A stretch of DNA of 64,000 nucleotides from Novosphingobium pokkalii (GTDB lineage: Bacteria; Pseudomonadota; Alphaproteobacteria; Sphingomonadales; Sphingomonadaceae): assembly GCF_014652855.1 (NCBI RefSeq), contig NZ_BMZP01000016.1:46424-110423 (forward strand), read 5' to 3'. The position numbers and the translations under genes were made by a program. Of the stretch, positions 26,222 to 33,308 are shown one piece after another. Within the stretch, counting starts at the first letter, position 1, and each line of letters starts with the position of its first letter. Below the pieces are notes generated by a model that was not told where the DNA came from, did not search any database, and worked only from the letters and a program-made list of their open reading frames with translations.

Positions 26222-27655
26222 ATGACCAATTCCTCGCTCTCGTCCTATGACGAGATGCTTGACGCCGATGGCGCGACACGCCCCGCTTACAGCGGGTATT
26301 GCGAGTGGCTGAAAGAGCAGCCACCCGAATTGCTGCGGCGGAAATCGGGCGAAGCCGAAGCCTTTTTCCGCAAGACCGGGATCACGTTCAACGTTTACGG
26401 CAACGAGGACGCCGAAGAGCGCCTCATCCCCTTCGACATGGTTCCCCGCATCATCAACGCCGCACAGTGGCGGCGGCTGTCGCGGGGCATCGAGCAGCGG
26501 GTCCGCGCGCTCAACGCCTTCCTCCACGATCTCTATCATCGCCAGGAAATCGTCCGCTCCGGCCGCCTGCCCGAACGGGTGCTCAAGGGCAACACGGCGT
26601 TCCTGCCGCAGATGGCCGGCTTCACGCCGCCCGGCGGCGTCTACACCCACATCGTCGGCATCGACCTTGTCCGCACCGGCGAGGACGATTTCATGGTGCT
26701 CGAAGACAATGCGCGCACGCCCTCGGGCGTGTCGTACATGCTCGAAAACCGCGAAACGATGATGGCCATGTTCCCCGAACTGTTCACCAAGGTGCGGGTG
26801 CGCGAGGTGTCGGACTATCCCCGCCGCCTGGCCCGCAGCCTGGCGGCCTGCGCCCCGCCGGCCGCCAACGGGCACAAGCCGGTGGTCGCCGTGCTTACGC
26901 CGGGCACGTTCAATTCCGCCTATTACGAACACGCCTTCCTGGCCGACCAGATGGGCGCCGAACTGGTGGAAGGCAGCGACCTGAAAGTGGAGGATGGCCG
27001 CGTCGCCATGCGTACCACGCGCGGCTGGCAGGCGATCGACGTGCTCTATCGCCGGGTGGACGACGATTACCTCGATCCGCTGACGTTCAAGCCGGAAAGC
27101 GTGCTGGGTGTTTCCGGGATCATGGACGTCTATCGCGCCGGCGGGATCACCATCGCCAATGCGCCAGGCACCGGGATTGCCGACGACAAGGCGATCTACA
27201 GCTTCATGCCCGAGATCGTCGAGTTCTACACCGGCGAAAAGCCGATCCTGGCCAATGTGCCGACCTGGCGCTGCGCCGAAAGCGATTCGCTGGCCTACGT
27301 GATGGACAATCTTGAAGACCTGGTGGTCAAGGAAGTCCACGGTTCGGGCGGCTATGGCATGCTCATCGGCCCCACCTCGTCGCGCAAGGAAATCGCGATG
27401 TTCGCCGAGAAGCTGCGCGCCAATCCCGAAAACTACATCGCGCAGCCCACGCTCTCGCTGTCCACCGTGCCGATCTTCACCAAGGCTGGCCTCGCGCCGC
27501 GCCACGTGGACTTGCGCCCCTTCGTGCTGGTTTCGCCGCAGGGGATCGACATCACGCCCGGCGGGCTGACGCGCGTGGCGCTCAAGAAGGGCTCGCTGGT
27601 GGTCAATTCGTCGCAAGGGGGCGGCACCAAGGACAGTTGGGTGCTGGACGATTGA
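26222..27655 (+). CDS. Circularly permuted type 2 ATP-grasp protein of the Anbu operon
   Basis: The 477-residue protein belongs to the circularly permuted ATP-grasp family (formerly DUF404/DUF407). Landmarks are GITFNVYGNEDAEERLIPFD, DLYHRQEIVRSG, GVYTHIVGIDLVRTGEDDFM, VLEDNARTPSGVSYMLENR, IANAPGTGIADDKAIYSFMP and DLVVKEVHGSGGYGMLIGP, which holds the nucleotide-binding lysine. HVDLRPFVLVSPQGI closes the fold. Such enzymes are predicted to form amide or peptide bonds using ATP. It is followed at 21 bases by an alpha-E gene, then a transglutaminase and Anbu, the widely conserved set. A GGGAGG site nine bases upstream fixes the ATG. The peptide or substrate is unknown. Confidence 0.93.
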   Translation: MTNSSLSSYDEMLDADGATRPAYSGYCEWLKEQPPELLRRKSGEAEAFFRKTGITFNVYGNEDAEERLIPFDMVPRIINAAQWRRLSRGIEQRVRALNAFLHDLYHRQEIVRSGRLPERVLKGNTAFLPQMAGFTPPGGVYTHIVGIDLVRTGEDDFMVLEDNARTPSGVSYMLENRETMMAMFPELFTKVRVREVSDYPRRLARSLAACAPPAANGHKPVVAVLTPGTFNSAYYEHAFLADQMGAELVEGSDLKVEDGRVAMRTTRGWQAIDVLYRRVDDDYLDPLTFKPESVLGVSGIMDVYRAGGITIANAPGTGIADDKAIYSFMPEIVEFYTGEKPILANVPTWRCAESDSLAYVMDNLEDLVVKEVHGSGGYGMLIGPTSSRKEIAMFAEKLRANPENYIAQPTLSLSTVPIFTKAGLAPRHVDLRPFVLVSPQGIDITPGGLTRVALKKGSLVVNSSQGGGTKDSWVLDD

Positions 27656-27676
27656 GGCGGAAGGGAAAACGATAAA

Positions 27677-28624
27677 ATGCTTGGACGTTCCGCCAATGGC
27701 ATCTTCTGGCTGTTCCGCTATCTGGAGCGCGCGGAAAACACCGCGCGCCTGGTGGAGGCCGGATTCCGCATGGCTCTCACCCGCGACGCTGCCGATGCCA
27801 GCGACGAATGGCGTTCGGTGGTGGTCACGCTGGGGCTGCAAGGGGCCTATCAGGCCAAGTTCGGCAGCGATTACACCGCCAGCACCGTGGTCAACTTCAT
27901 CCTGCGCGATCGCGACAATCCCGGCAACGTGCTGAGCATGGTGGAGCAGGCGCGCCACAACGCGCGCATGGTCCGCACCGGCATCACGCGCGAGGTATGG
28001 GAAGCGGTCAACGAAAGCTGGATGATCCTGAAGCAGGAGCTGGCCCGCACCGTGACCGAAACGCGCCTGGGCGGCGTGCTCGACCTGATCCGCCGCCAGT
28101 CCACGCTGGTGCGCGGGGCGATGGAAGGCACGATGCTGCGCAACGACATCTATTACTTCGCCCGCGCCGGCAGCTTCATCGAACGGGCCGACAACACTGC
28201 GCGCATCCTCGACGTGAAATATTACGTGCTGCTGCCCTCGGTGTCCTATGTCGGCTCCAGCCTCGACAACGTGCAGTGGGACAACGTGCTGCGCGCCGTC
28301 GCCGGGGATCGCGCCTATCGCTGGCTCAACGCCGGGCGGATGGAAGCGCGCGGCATTGCCGAGTTCCTGATGCTCGACGGGCGTTTCCCGCGCAGCCTGG
28401 CGTTCTGCTACGCCCAGTTGCGCGACTATCTCGATCGCCTGGCGGCCGAATACGGCGATCGGCTGGAAACCCATGCGATCGTCGCGCGCACGCACGAACA
28501 GCTCAAGAGCCAGACGATCGAGGCCGTGTTCGAGCACGGCCTGCACCAGGTGATCGGCCAGTTCATCGCCGCCAACAACCACCTCGCGCAACAGATCCAG
28601 CGCGATTACCGTTTCACCGAATAA
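27677..28624 (+). CDS. Alpha-E domain protein (DUF403)
   Basis: The 315-residue all-helical protein starts MLGRSANGIFWLFRYLERAE and keeps the family motifs NTARLVEAGFRM, VEQARHNARMVR, FIERADNTARILDVKYYVLLP and the C-terminal HEQLKSQTIEAVFEHGLHQVI. Alpha-E proteins have no known activity. They are almost always encoded next to the circularly permuted ATP-grasp and a transglutaminase, so they probably form part of the same machine, perhaps as a scaffold or peptide-handling subunit. Twenty-one bases separate it from the ATP-grasp gene and twenty from the next gene, which supports one transcript. Confidence 0.93.
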   Translation: MLGRSANGIFWLFRYLERAENTARLVEAGFRMALTRDAADASDEWRSVVVTLGLQGAYQAKFGSDYTASTVVNFILRDRDNPGNVLSMVEQARHNARMVRTGITREVWEAVNESWMILKQELARTVTETRLGGVLDLIRRQSTLVRGAMEGTMLRNDIYYFARAGSFIERADNTARILDVKYYVLLPSVSYVGSSLDNVQWDNVLRAVAGDRAYRWLNAGRMEARGIAEFLMLDGRFPRSLAFCYAQLRDYLDRLAAEYGDRLETHAIVARTHEQLKSQTIEAVFEHGLHQVIGQFIAANNHLAQQIQRDYRFTE

Positions 28625-28644
28625 GGAAAGGGGAAAGGCCGCCC

Positions 28645-29460
28645 ATGCGCCTCGCGATCAGCCACACCACGCGCTACACCTTTTCCAACCCCGTTGCCCA
28701 CGGGCTGCAACGCCTGCGCCTCACCCCGCTGGCCTGCCAGGGGCAGACCACGGAGTTCTGGGAAATCGAGCTGGAAGGTGCCCGGCCCGAAGTGACCTAT
28801 GACGACGAGAACGGCAACCGCGTCACGCTCATCTCGTTCGTGCCCGGCGCGCGCGAAGTGGTGATCCGCAGCCAGGGCGTGGTGCAGACCTCAGACACGG
28901 CTGGCGTGGTGGGCAAGCAGCAGGGGCAACTGCCCTTGTGGCATTTCACCGAACAGACCGCCCTCACCCGCGAAGGCCCTCTCGTGCGCGCACTGGTCGA
29001 AAGCCTGCCGGTCGACTCGGAAGACACGCTGGCCCGCCTCCACGCATTGAGCACCCTGGTGCGGGAGGCCGTGGCCTATGAACCCGGCCACACCGATGTC
29101 GCCACTTCGGCCGAGCAGGTGCTCGCCGCCGGGCGCGGGGTGTGCCAGGACCAGGCCCACGTGTTCATCGCCGCCGCGCGCCATCTCGGCATTCCCGCGC
29201 GCTATGCCAGCGGCTACCTGATGATGGACGATCGGGTGGAGCAGGAGGCCGGCCACGCCTGGGCGCAGGCCCATGTGCCGGGCCTCGGCTGGGTCGGCTT
29301 CGACGTGGCCAACGCGATCTGCCCCGATGCGCGCTATGTCCATGTGGCGACGGGCTGCGATTACACCGCCTGCGCGCCGATCACCGGCATCCGCTATGGC
29401 GCGCGGGACGAGGCGATGCACGTCAGCCTTGCCGTTGAACAACAGCGTATGGAACAATAA
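28645..29460 (+). CDS. Transglutaminase-like cysteine protease/amidase of the Anbu operon
   Basis: The 271-residue protein has the bacterial transglutaminase N-terminal beta domain (ISHTTRYTFSNPVAHGLQRL) and the transglutaminase-like core. The catalytic triad is C167 (GRGVCQDQAH), H204 (AGHAWAQAHV) and D220 (GFDVANA). There is no signal peptide, so it acts in the cytoplasm. In this family such domains usually hydrolyse amide or isopeptide bonds and do not crosslink. In context it is a good candidate to reverse or process the product of the ATP-grasp ligase. GGAAAGG lies just before the ATG. It is followed by Anbu after 106 bases of very GC-rich DNA. Confidence 0.92.
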   Translation: MRLAISHTTRYTFSNPVAHGLQRLRLTPLACQGQTTEFWEIELEGARPEVTYDDENGNRVTLISFVPGAREVVIRSQGVVQTSDTAGVVGKQQGQLPLWHFTEQTALTREGPLVRALVESLPVDSEDTLARLHALSTLVREAVAYEPGHTDVATSAEQVLAAGRGVCQDQAHVFIAAARHLGIPARYASGYLMMDDRVEQEAGHAWAQAHVPGLGWVGFDVANAICPDARYVHVATGCDYTACAPITGIRYGARDEAMHVSLAVEQQRMEQ

Positions 29461-29566
29461 GAGGCTGAGGACTGGCCACGACCCCGACCGGGGCAAAGCG
29501 GCAAGTCTTGTTGGCGCAGGATAGCGGGGGACCGGCCGGCGCGCGCCGGGCGGACGGGGACGAACG

Positions 29567-30304
29567 ATGACCTATTGCGTGGGGATGATGCTCGACAAGG
29601 GGCTTGTCCTGATGAGCGACACCCGCACCAATTCGGGCGTCGACAATATATCGGTGTTCCGCAAGAGCTTCACCTGGTCGGTGCCGGGCGAGCGGATCAT
29701 CACGATCATGACGGCGGGCAACCTCGCCACCACCCAATCGGTGATCAGCCAGTTGGAAGAGCGCAACAAGGCGCCGAGCGAACGCCGCCCGTCGATCCTG
29801 GAAGAGCCGACGATGTTCCAGGTCGCCACCCACGTCGGCAACCTCTTGCGCAGCGTGATCGAAGGGCGCCAGTCCGGCCCGGTCCAGGGCGAAGGCGCGC
29901 GCTTCACCGCCACGATGATCGTGGCCGGCCAGATCCGGGACATGGAACCGCGCCTGTTCATGATCTATCCCGAAGGCAATTTCATCGAGGCGAACTTCGA
30001 CACGCCGTTCTTCCAGATCGGCGAGACCAAGTACGGCCGCCCGATCCTGCTGCGCGGCTATGACAAGGGGATGGATTTCGAACAGGCGGTCAAGCTGCTG
30101 ATGGTCTCGTTCGACTCGACCGTGGCGGCCAATCTCTCGGTCGGCCTGCCCTTCGACCTGACCGTGATCGCGCGCGACCATTTCGAGCCGCTGCACCAGC
30201 GCCGCATCCGCGCCGACGATCCCTATTTCAACGCGATATCGTCAAGCTGGAGCGAAGCGCTGCGCGCCGCGTTTTACCAGTTGCCGGATTATCGTTTCGA
30301 TTGA
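29567..30304 (+). CDS. Anbu (ancestral beta subunit) proteasome-like peptidase
   Basis: The 245-residue Ntn hydrolase is related to proteasome beta subunits and HslV. It starts MTYCVGMMLDKGLVLMSDTR, so Thr2 becomes the N-terminal nucleophile after Met removal. D18 (SDTRTNSGVDN) and K33 (FRKSF) supply the other catalytic positions. Unlike proteasome subunits it has no propeptide. Published Anbu structures show open or helical rings with weak peptidase activity, and the natural substrate is unknown. It is last in the four-gene operon with the ATP-grasp, alpha-E and transglutaminase genes. A GGGG-rich site upstream of the ATG serves for translation. Confidence 0.93.
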   Translation: MTYCVGMMLDKGLVLMSDTRTNSGVDNISVFRKSFTWSVPGERIITIMTAGNLATTQSVISQLEERNKAPSERRPSILEEPTMFQVATHVGNLLRSVIEGRQSGPVQGEGARFTATMIVAGQIRDMEPRLFMIYPEGNFIEANFDTPFFQIGETKYGRPILLRGYDKGMDFEQAVKLLMVSFDSTVAANLSVGLPFDLTVIARDHFEPLHQRRIRADDPYFNAISSSWSEALRAAFYQLPDYRFD

Positions 30305-30320
30305 AGCAAAAGCGGTCGGA

Positions 30321-30351
30321 CATAGTAAAACTACTTAGCACAATTACTATG
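30321..30351. promoter_or_regulatory. AT-rich inverted repeat and putative promoter before the LuxR-type gene
   Basis: CATAGTA (30321-30327) and TACTATG (30345-30351) are exact inverted copies, 24 bases centre to centre, in an unusually AT-rich pocket. A near-consensus -10, TATAGT, follows at 30362-30367, and a TTGACT lies at 30402. The arms could be an operator for the neighbouring regulator or a hairpin after Anbu. The long distance to the likely start codon suggests a leader of 200 bases or more. Confidence 0.35.
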
Positions 30352-30606
30352 GAAACCGTCGTATAGTCTCGCTAAAGTCCGGCAGGGATGCTTGGCAAGA
30401 CTTGACTCATCGCCCCGTGGCAGTCTGTAGCCATGGGACAGGAATCGACACATATTGATGAACTTCGACTGAATAATCGGGTCCGCTTCGGAGCCGAAAT
30501 CCCTAAGGAATATGGGACGGTAATCGCCCCGCATCCTAAGGGAAGCGTTCAGAACGAAGCTTTCGCGCGTGGCGCGACGATGCCAGAGGGTGGTTACTTC
30601 GGCCCC

Positions 30607-31227
30607 ATGGTCGAACGTGTCACACTCCACATCCTCGATAGCGACTCTGCCCGCAGGGCACAGCTCGCTCGTCTCGCCTTTGCCGCCGGGCATCATGCCG
30701 AGATATACGGCAGCACCGACGAATTGCTGGCGCATGCGCCCAGCAGCGGGCTGCTGCTGGCGCATGACGATCCGCCGGGCGAAGCGGTGCCGGCACTGAT
30801 CGGCGCGATGATGCGCGCCGGCCACTGGCTGCCGGTGATCGCCATCGGCGATGCGCCCGATACCTGGGCCGTGGTCCGCACGATCAAGGCGGGCGCACTG
30901 GATTACCTCGCCATTCCCAGCCAGATCGCGCCGCTCAACGAAGCCATTGCCCGCGCCGCGCACGAAGCTGAAACCCACCGCGTGCAACGCGCCCGCGCCG
31001 CCGAGGCTCGCCAGCGCATCGCCCGCCTCTCGCTGCGCGAACGCGAAGTGCTCGATCGCCTGGCCGAAGGGTGCAGCAACAAGGCCATCGCCCGCGACTT
31101 GGATATCAGCCCGCGCACCGTGGAAATCCACCGCATGAAGATGATGGGCAAACTCGGCGCCCGCCACGCCGCCGAAGCGGTCCGCCTGCGGATCGAGGCC
31201 ACCGGCCTGGGCGACGCTGCCGCCTGA
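30607..31227 (+). CDS. LuxR/FixJ-type regulator with a degenerate receiver domain
   Basis: This regulator, 206 residues from the preferred start, is built like FixJ: an N-terminal receiver fold (TLHILDSDSARRAQL ... VRTIKAGALDYLAIP) and a C-terminal LuxR helix-turn-helix (~140-200, LSLREREVLDRLAEGCSNKA, DISPRTVEIHRMKMMGKLGA). The receiver has lost its chemistry. The phospho-accepting Asp position in LLLAHDDPP is Ala52, the conserved Thr is Gly, and the signature Lys before Pro is Ile103. It is therefore probably phosphorylation-independent. The frame is open back to an ATG at 30433, adding 58 residues with no visible domain, and another ATG lies at 30580, so the start is uncertain. No partner kinase is nearby. 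Confidence 0.85.
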   Translation: MVERVTLHILDSDSARRAQLARLAFAAGHHAEIYGSTDELLAHAPSSGLLLAHDDPPGEAVPALIGAMMRAGHWLPVIAIGDAPDTWAVVRTIKAGALDYLAIPSQIAPLNEAIARAAHEAETHRVQRARAAEARQRIARLSLREREVLDRLAEGCSNKAIARDLDISPRTVEIHRMKMMGKLGARHAAEAVRLRIEATGLGDAAA

Positions 31228-31272
31228 CACCGCAACAGACACACGACATCGGCCATAAGGGGGGCCTTCAGG

Positions 31273-31300
31273 AAGGCGGGAGGCGGGATCCTCCCGCCTT
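31273..31300 (+). terminator. Terminator after the LuxR-type gene
   Basis: AAGGCGGGAGG (31273-31283) pairs perfectly with CCTCCCGCCTT (31290-31300) across a six-base loop, followed by TCTGC. The T tract is weak, but the 11-base GC stem 45 bases after the stop makes termination likely. Confidence 0.65.
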
Positions 31301-31312
31301 TCTGCACTTATA

Positions 31313-31365
31313 GATCCTCCCCCACCCCGTGGGGGAGGTGGCAGCCCGCAGGGCTGACGGAGGGT
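31313..31365. repeat. Extragenic palindromic repeat (CCTCCCCC..GGGGGAGGTGGC family), plus orientation
   Basis: It starts GATCCTCCCCCACCCCGTGG and continues GGGAGGTGGCAGCCCGCAGG, GCTGACGGAGGGTG. This matches the copies at 14801 and 19525 in hairpin, spacer and GACGGAGGG tail. Confidence 0.75.
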
Positions 31366-31403
31366 GCATGTTCGCCCACTCTCGCCCTGCCGCCCCCAAC
31401 CCT

Positions 31404-31446
31404 TCTGCGTCTCCGCGTCAATCCATTTGGCACGCGGAGACGCAGA
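31404..31446. repeat. Perfect 15-base inverted repeat of the TCTGCGTCTCCGCG family
   Basis: TCTGCGTCTCCGCGT (31404-31418) and ACGCGGAGACGCAGA (31432-31446) are exact inverted copies around a 13-base loop containing CAATCCATTTGG. It is related in sequence and layout to the longer palindrome at 31530-31591. No gene is present in 31301-31675. Confidence 0.8.
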
Positions 31447-31529
31447 GACGCGGAGAACAAGGAGATTGCCCGGCGCTGCGCGATCATGTGCCGTCAGGCA
31501 ATGAGCTGAATAAAAGAAAAAGGTTTGTT

Positions 31530-31591
31530 CGCGCAGAGGCGCGGAGGCGCAGAGATTCAGCTTTTTCTCCGCGCCTCCGCGCCTCTGCGCG
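31530..31591. repeat. Perfect 21-base inverted repeat (GCGCAGAGGCGCGGAGGCGC family)
   Basis: Bases 31530-31550 (GCGCAGAGGCGCGGAGGCGC preceded by C) and 31571-31591 are exact reverse complements with a 20-base loop. The loop and flanks contain short A/T runs. A transcript in either direction would form a very stable hairpin. Together with the palindrome at 31404 and the repeat at 31313, it makes a nest of palindromes over about 300 bases. Confidence 0.8.
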
Positions 31592-31675
31592 AAATCAATC
31601 ATTTTGCCTGAACTGGCTGCACACGAGGTTTACTGCGTGAGCACCGGCGCGTCAGAAAATGAAGAGGAACAGACG

Positions 31676-32332
31676 TCAGCGCAACGCAAAAATGGAACGA
31701 TTACAAAAGTTACTTCGCAGTTTCGCCGGAAGAGTTGGATCGCGCAGATCGGCAAGCTCTGGCACATATCGGCCTAAAGCCTGAGCAGCCAAGTCGCCCA
31801 AGACGTCGTAGTGGCAGGGTGAGTTCCCTTCTCCTGAGGTTATTGCCCCAGCGCGCCGCCGCTCAAATGCCAATGGCGTTCCATCGGTAAGAAGTCGCCC
31901 TTCGCCTGAATACCCATCAGTGATCTCATCCCATCGCCTCAGGAACAAAGCCAAATCGTCTCTGGGTACGACGAATGTATCTTGTCGCAGAACCTGACCC
32001 GCTAGGGTCGTAACGATCACTTCTCCCATGCTTCGTGTGCCTGTCTCAGAAAGCGATATTGCGAACCATCTCTTGCCAAACGATGGCATAGCAGCAAACT
32101 GAAGACTATTTGCCGCTTTGGGAGTCTGCAAATGCGCCAGCAAGGCGTGAGCATCGATCAACACCGGATCGCGTGCATCAACTAACAGCGGCCGCTGGTG
32201 GGTTCGGTTGAATTGAGCGAGCCGATGCTTTTCTTTCAACAGGAATAAAGCTGAGCTGATTGCGGCTAGCGTAAAAATTGCCGCAATTGTGAATACGCCA
32301 CGCTTTATCCAGAGCCATATCGCCTGCTTCAT
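31676..32332 (-). CDS. Orphan membrane-anchored protein, lower GC than its surroundings
   Basis: I do not recognise this 218-residue protein. It has one N-terminal membrane helix (WIKRGVFTIAAIFTLAAISS, about 8-30) and a short basic cytoplasmic tip, so most of it should face the periplasm. The body contains RPLLVDARDPVLIDAHALLA, RWFAISLSETGTRSMGEVIV and DTFVVPRDDLALFLRRWDEI, with two cysteines (GNSPCHYD, RSNFCNRS). Codons such as AAA, ATT, TTA and CAA are common, and GC content is visibly lower than in every neighbour, which suggests recent acquisition. The gene lies beside the palindrome nest. It may be a stand-alone islet gene. Confidence 0.6.
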   Translation of the reverse strand: MKQAIWLWIKRGVFTIAAIFTLAAISSALFLLKEKHRLAQFNRTHQRPLLVDARDPVLIDAHALLAHLQTPKAANSLQFAAMPSFGKRWFAISLSETGTRSMGEVIVTTLAGQVLRQDTFVVPRDDLALFLRRWDEITDGYSGEGRLLTDGTPLAFERRRAGAITSGEGNSPCHYDVLGDLAAQALGRYVPELADLRDPTLPAKLRSNFCNRSIFALR

Positions 32333-32420
32333 CTGAACTGGTTAGCAGGGTTAGAAACGACCGCAACCGTACCGTGTCCGAATAAGCAGTTTTATTCCGA
32401 AAAGCGCCCACCCCGCCCCC

Positions 32421-33101
32421 TCACCCACACAACGGTCGCCCGCTCCCCACCTCCAGGTGCAAGTGATCGCGATGCGCGGCGTTGTAATCCGGGCTCAGCA
32501 CGGTGTTGAAGCGCTTGCAGGCGCTGGTGTGGATCGCGCGCAGGAACGCACGGATTTGCGGGTCTTCGTCGTTCCAGTCGCGCAGCACGGTAACACGGCG
32601 ACCATCGGCGAGGAGGAAGCCGGAAATGTCGATGGCATTGGCCGTGGCGTGGGCGGAGCGGCGCGCGGTGCCGGCCACGTTGCGGCAGTTGTAGCTGCCC
32701 ATCGTGTCGATCTTGACCAGCGGGCTGCCCAGGATCTGCTGCGCCGCGCGGTCCACGCCAAAGCGCGCCCAGCCTTGCAGGGCATTGGCCAGTTGGCAGG
32801 TCACCGGCCCGGCATTGGCCAGGGCTAGCTGCGTGCTGTCGCTGCGCAGATAGGCCAGGCGCACGCTGCCCAGCGTGCTGCACCCTGCGCCATAATATTG
32901 ATCGGGCACCGGCACATAGCCGATGGCGTTCTGGCGCAGCGAAACCAGGCAGGCGCGCGTGGCGGCGGAACTGGGCACCGGCTGCACCACCGGGCGCGAG
33001 ACCATGCGCGCTGGCCGGCGCGGGCCACGTGGGGCGTCGACACAGCCGGCAAGGACAATCACCGGCAGCATGGCCCAGGCAAGAAGAATGCGTTTCGCCA
33101 T
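32421..33101 (-). CDS. Extensin-like C-terminal family lipoprotein
   Basis: The 226-residue protein has a lipoprotein signal (VIVLAGC, lipidated Cys20) and the bacterial extensin-like C-terminal domain. Landmarks are CLVSLRQNAIGYVPVP, LGSVRLAYL, RSAHATANAIDISGFLLADG, VLRDWNDEDPQIRAFLRAIH, SACKRFNTVLSPDYNAAHRD and HLHLEVG. The H-x-D (SAHATANAID) and HxH (DHLHLE) patterns recall the metal-binding residues of LAS/M15 peptidases, so it may act on peptidoglycan in the periplasm, but activity in this family has not been shown to my knowledge. The ATG at 33101 gives the signal peptide directly. It is divergent from serC. Confidence 0.88.
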   Translation of the reverse strand: MAKRILLAWAMLPVIVLAGCVDAPRGPRRPARMVSRPVVQPVPSSAATRACLVSLRQNAIGYVPVPDQYYGAGCSTLGSVRLAYLRSDSTQLALANAGPVTCQLANALQGWARFGVDRAAQQILGSPLVKIDTMGSYNCRNVAGTARRSAHATANAIDISGFLLADGRRVTVLRDWNDEDPQIRAFLRAIHTSACKRFNTVLSPDYNAAHRDHLHLEVGSGRPLCG

Positions 33102-33224
33102 AAACTTAAGCCTGACGCAGTCTTGGTTACTCCAGGATAAATGGAAAGCCCGCAGATGCACGCAACCGCACTTTTTGCGACGAACCGCTGCGCAGCATTT
33201 CACACAAGGGTGCGCGGCGACGCA

Positions 33225-33252
33225 TTGACAAGCCCGTCCACACCTTTAAGAG
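33225..33252 (+). promoter_or_regulatory. Likely promoter of serC
   Basis: TTGACA (33225-33230) is a perfect -35. TTAAGA or TAAGAG follows at 33246-33252, after 15-16 bases. The -10 is weak, but the site lies about 55 bases before the serC ATG with a good AAGGAG ribosome-binding site between them. Confidence 0.4.
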
Positions 33253-33308
33253 CGGCTCCGGGCCACGCGGTCCCAACGCCGCGCGTGCTCTCTGTAAGGA
33301 GAGTCTAC

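Noticed and set aside
26141..28591. Minus-strand open frame of 816 codons across the Anbu operon
   Set aside because: It is antisense to the ATP-grasp and alpha-E genes, has a His/Arg/Gly-rich shadow composition and no ribosome-binding site.
31404..31591. Possible CRISPR array
   Set aside because: Only palindromes of two sizes are present, with no regular repeat-spacer series and no cas genes.
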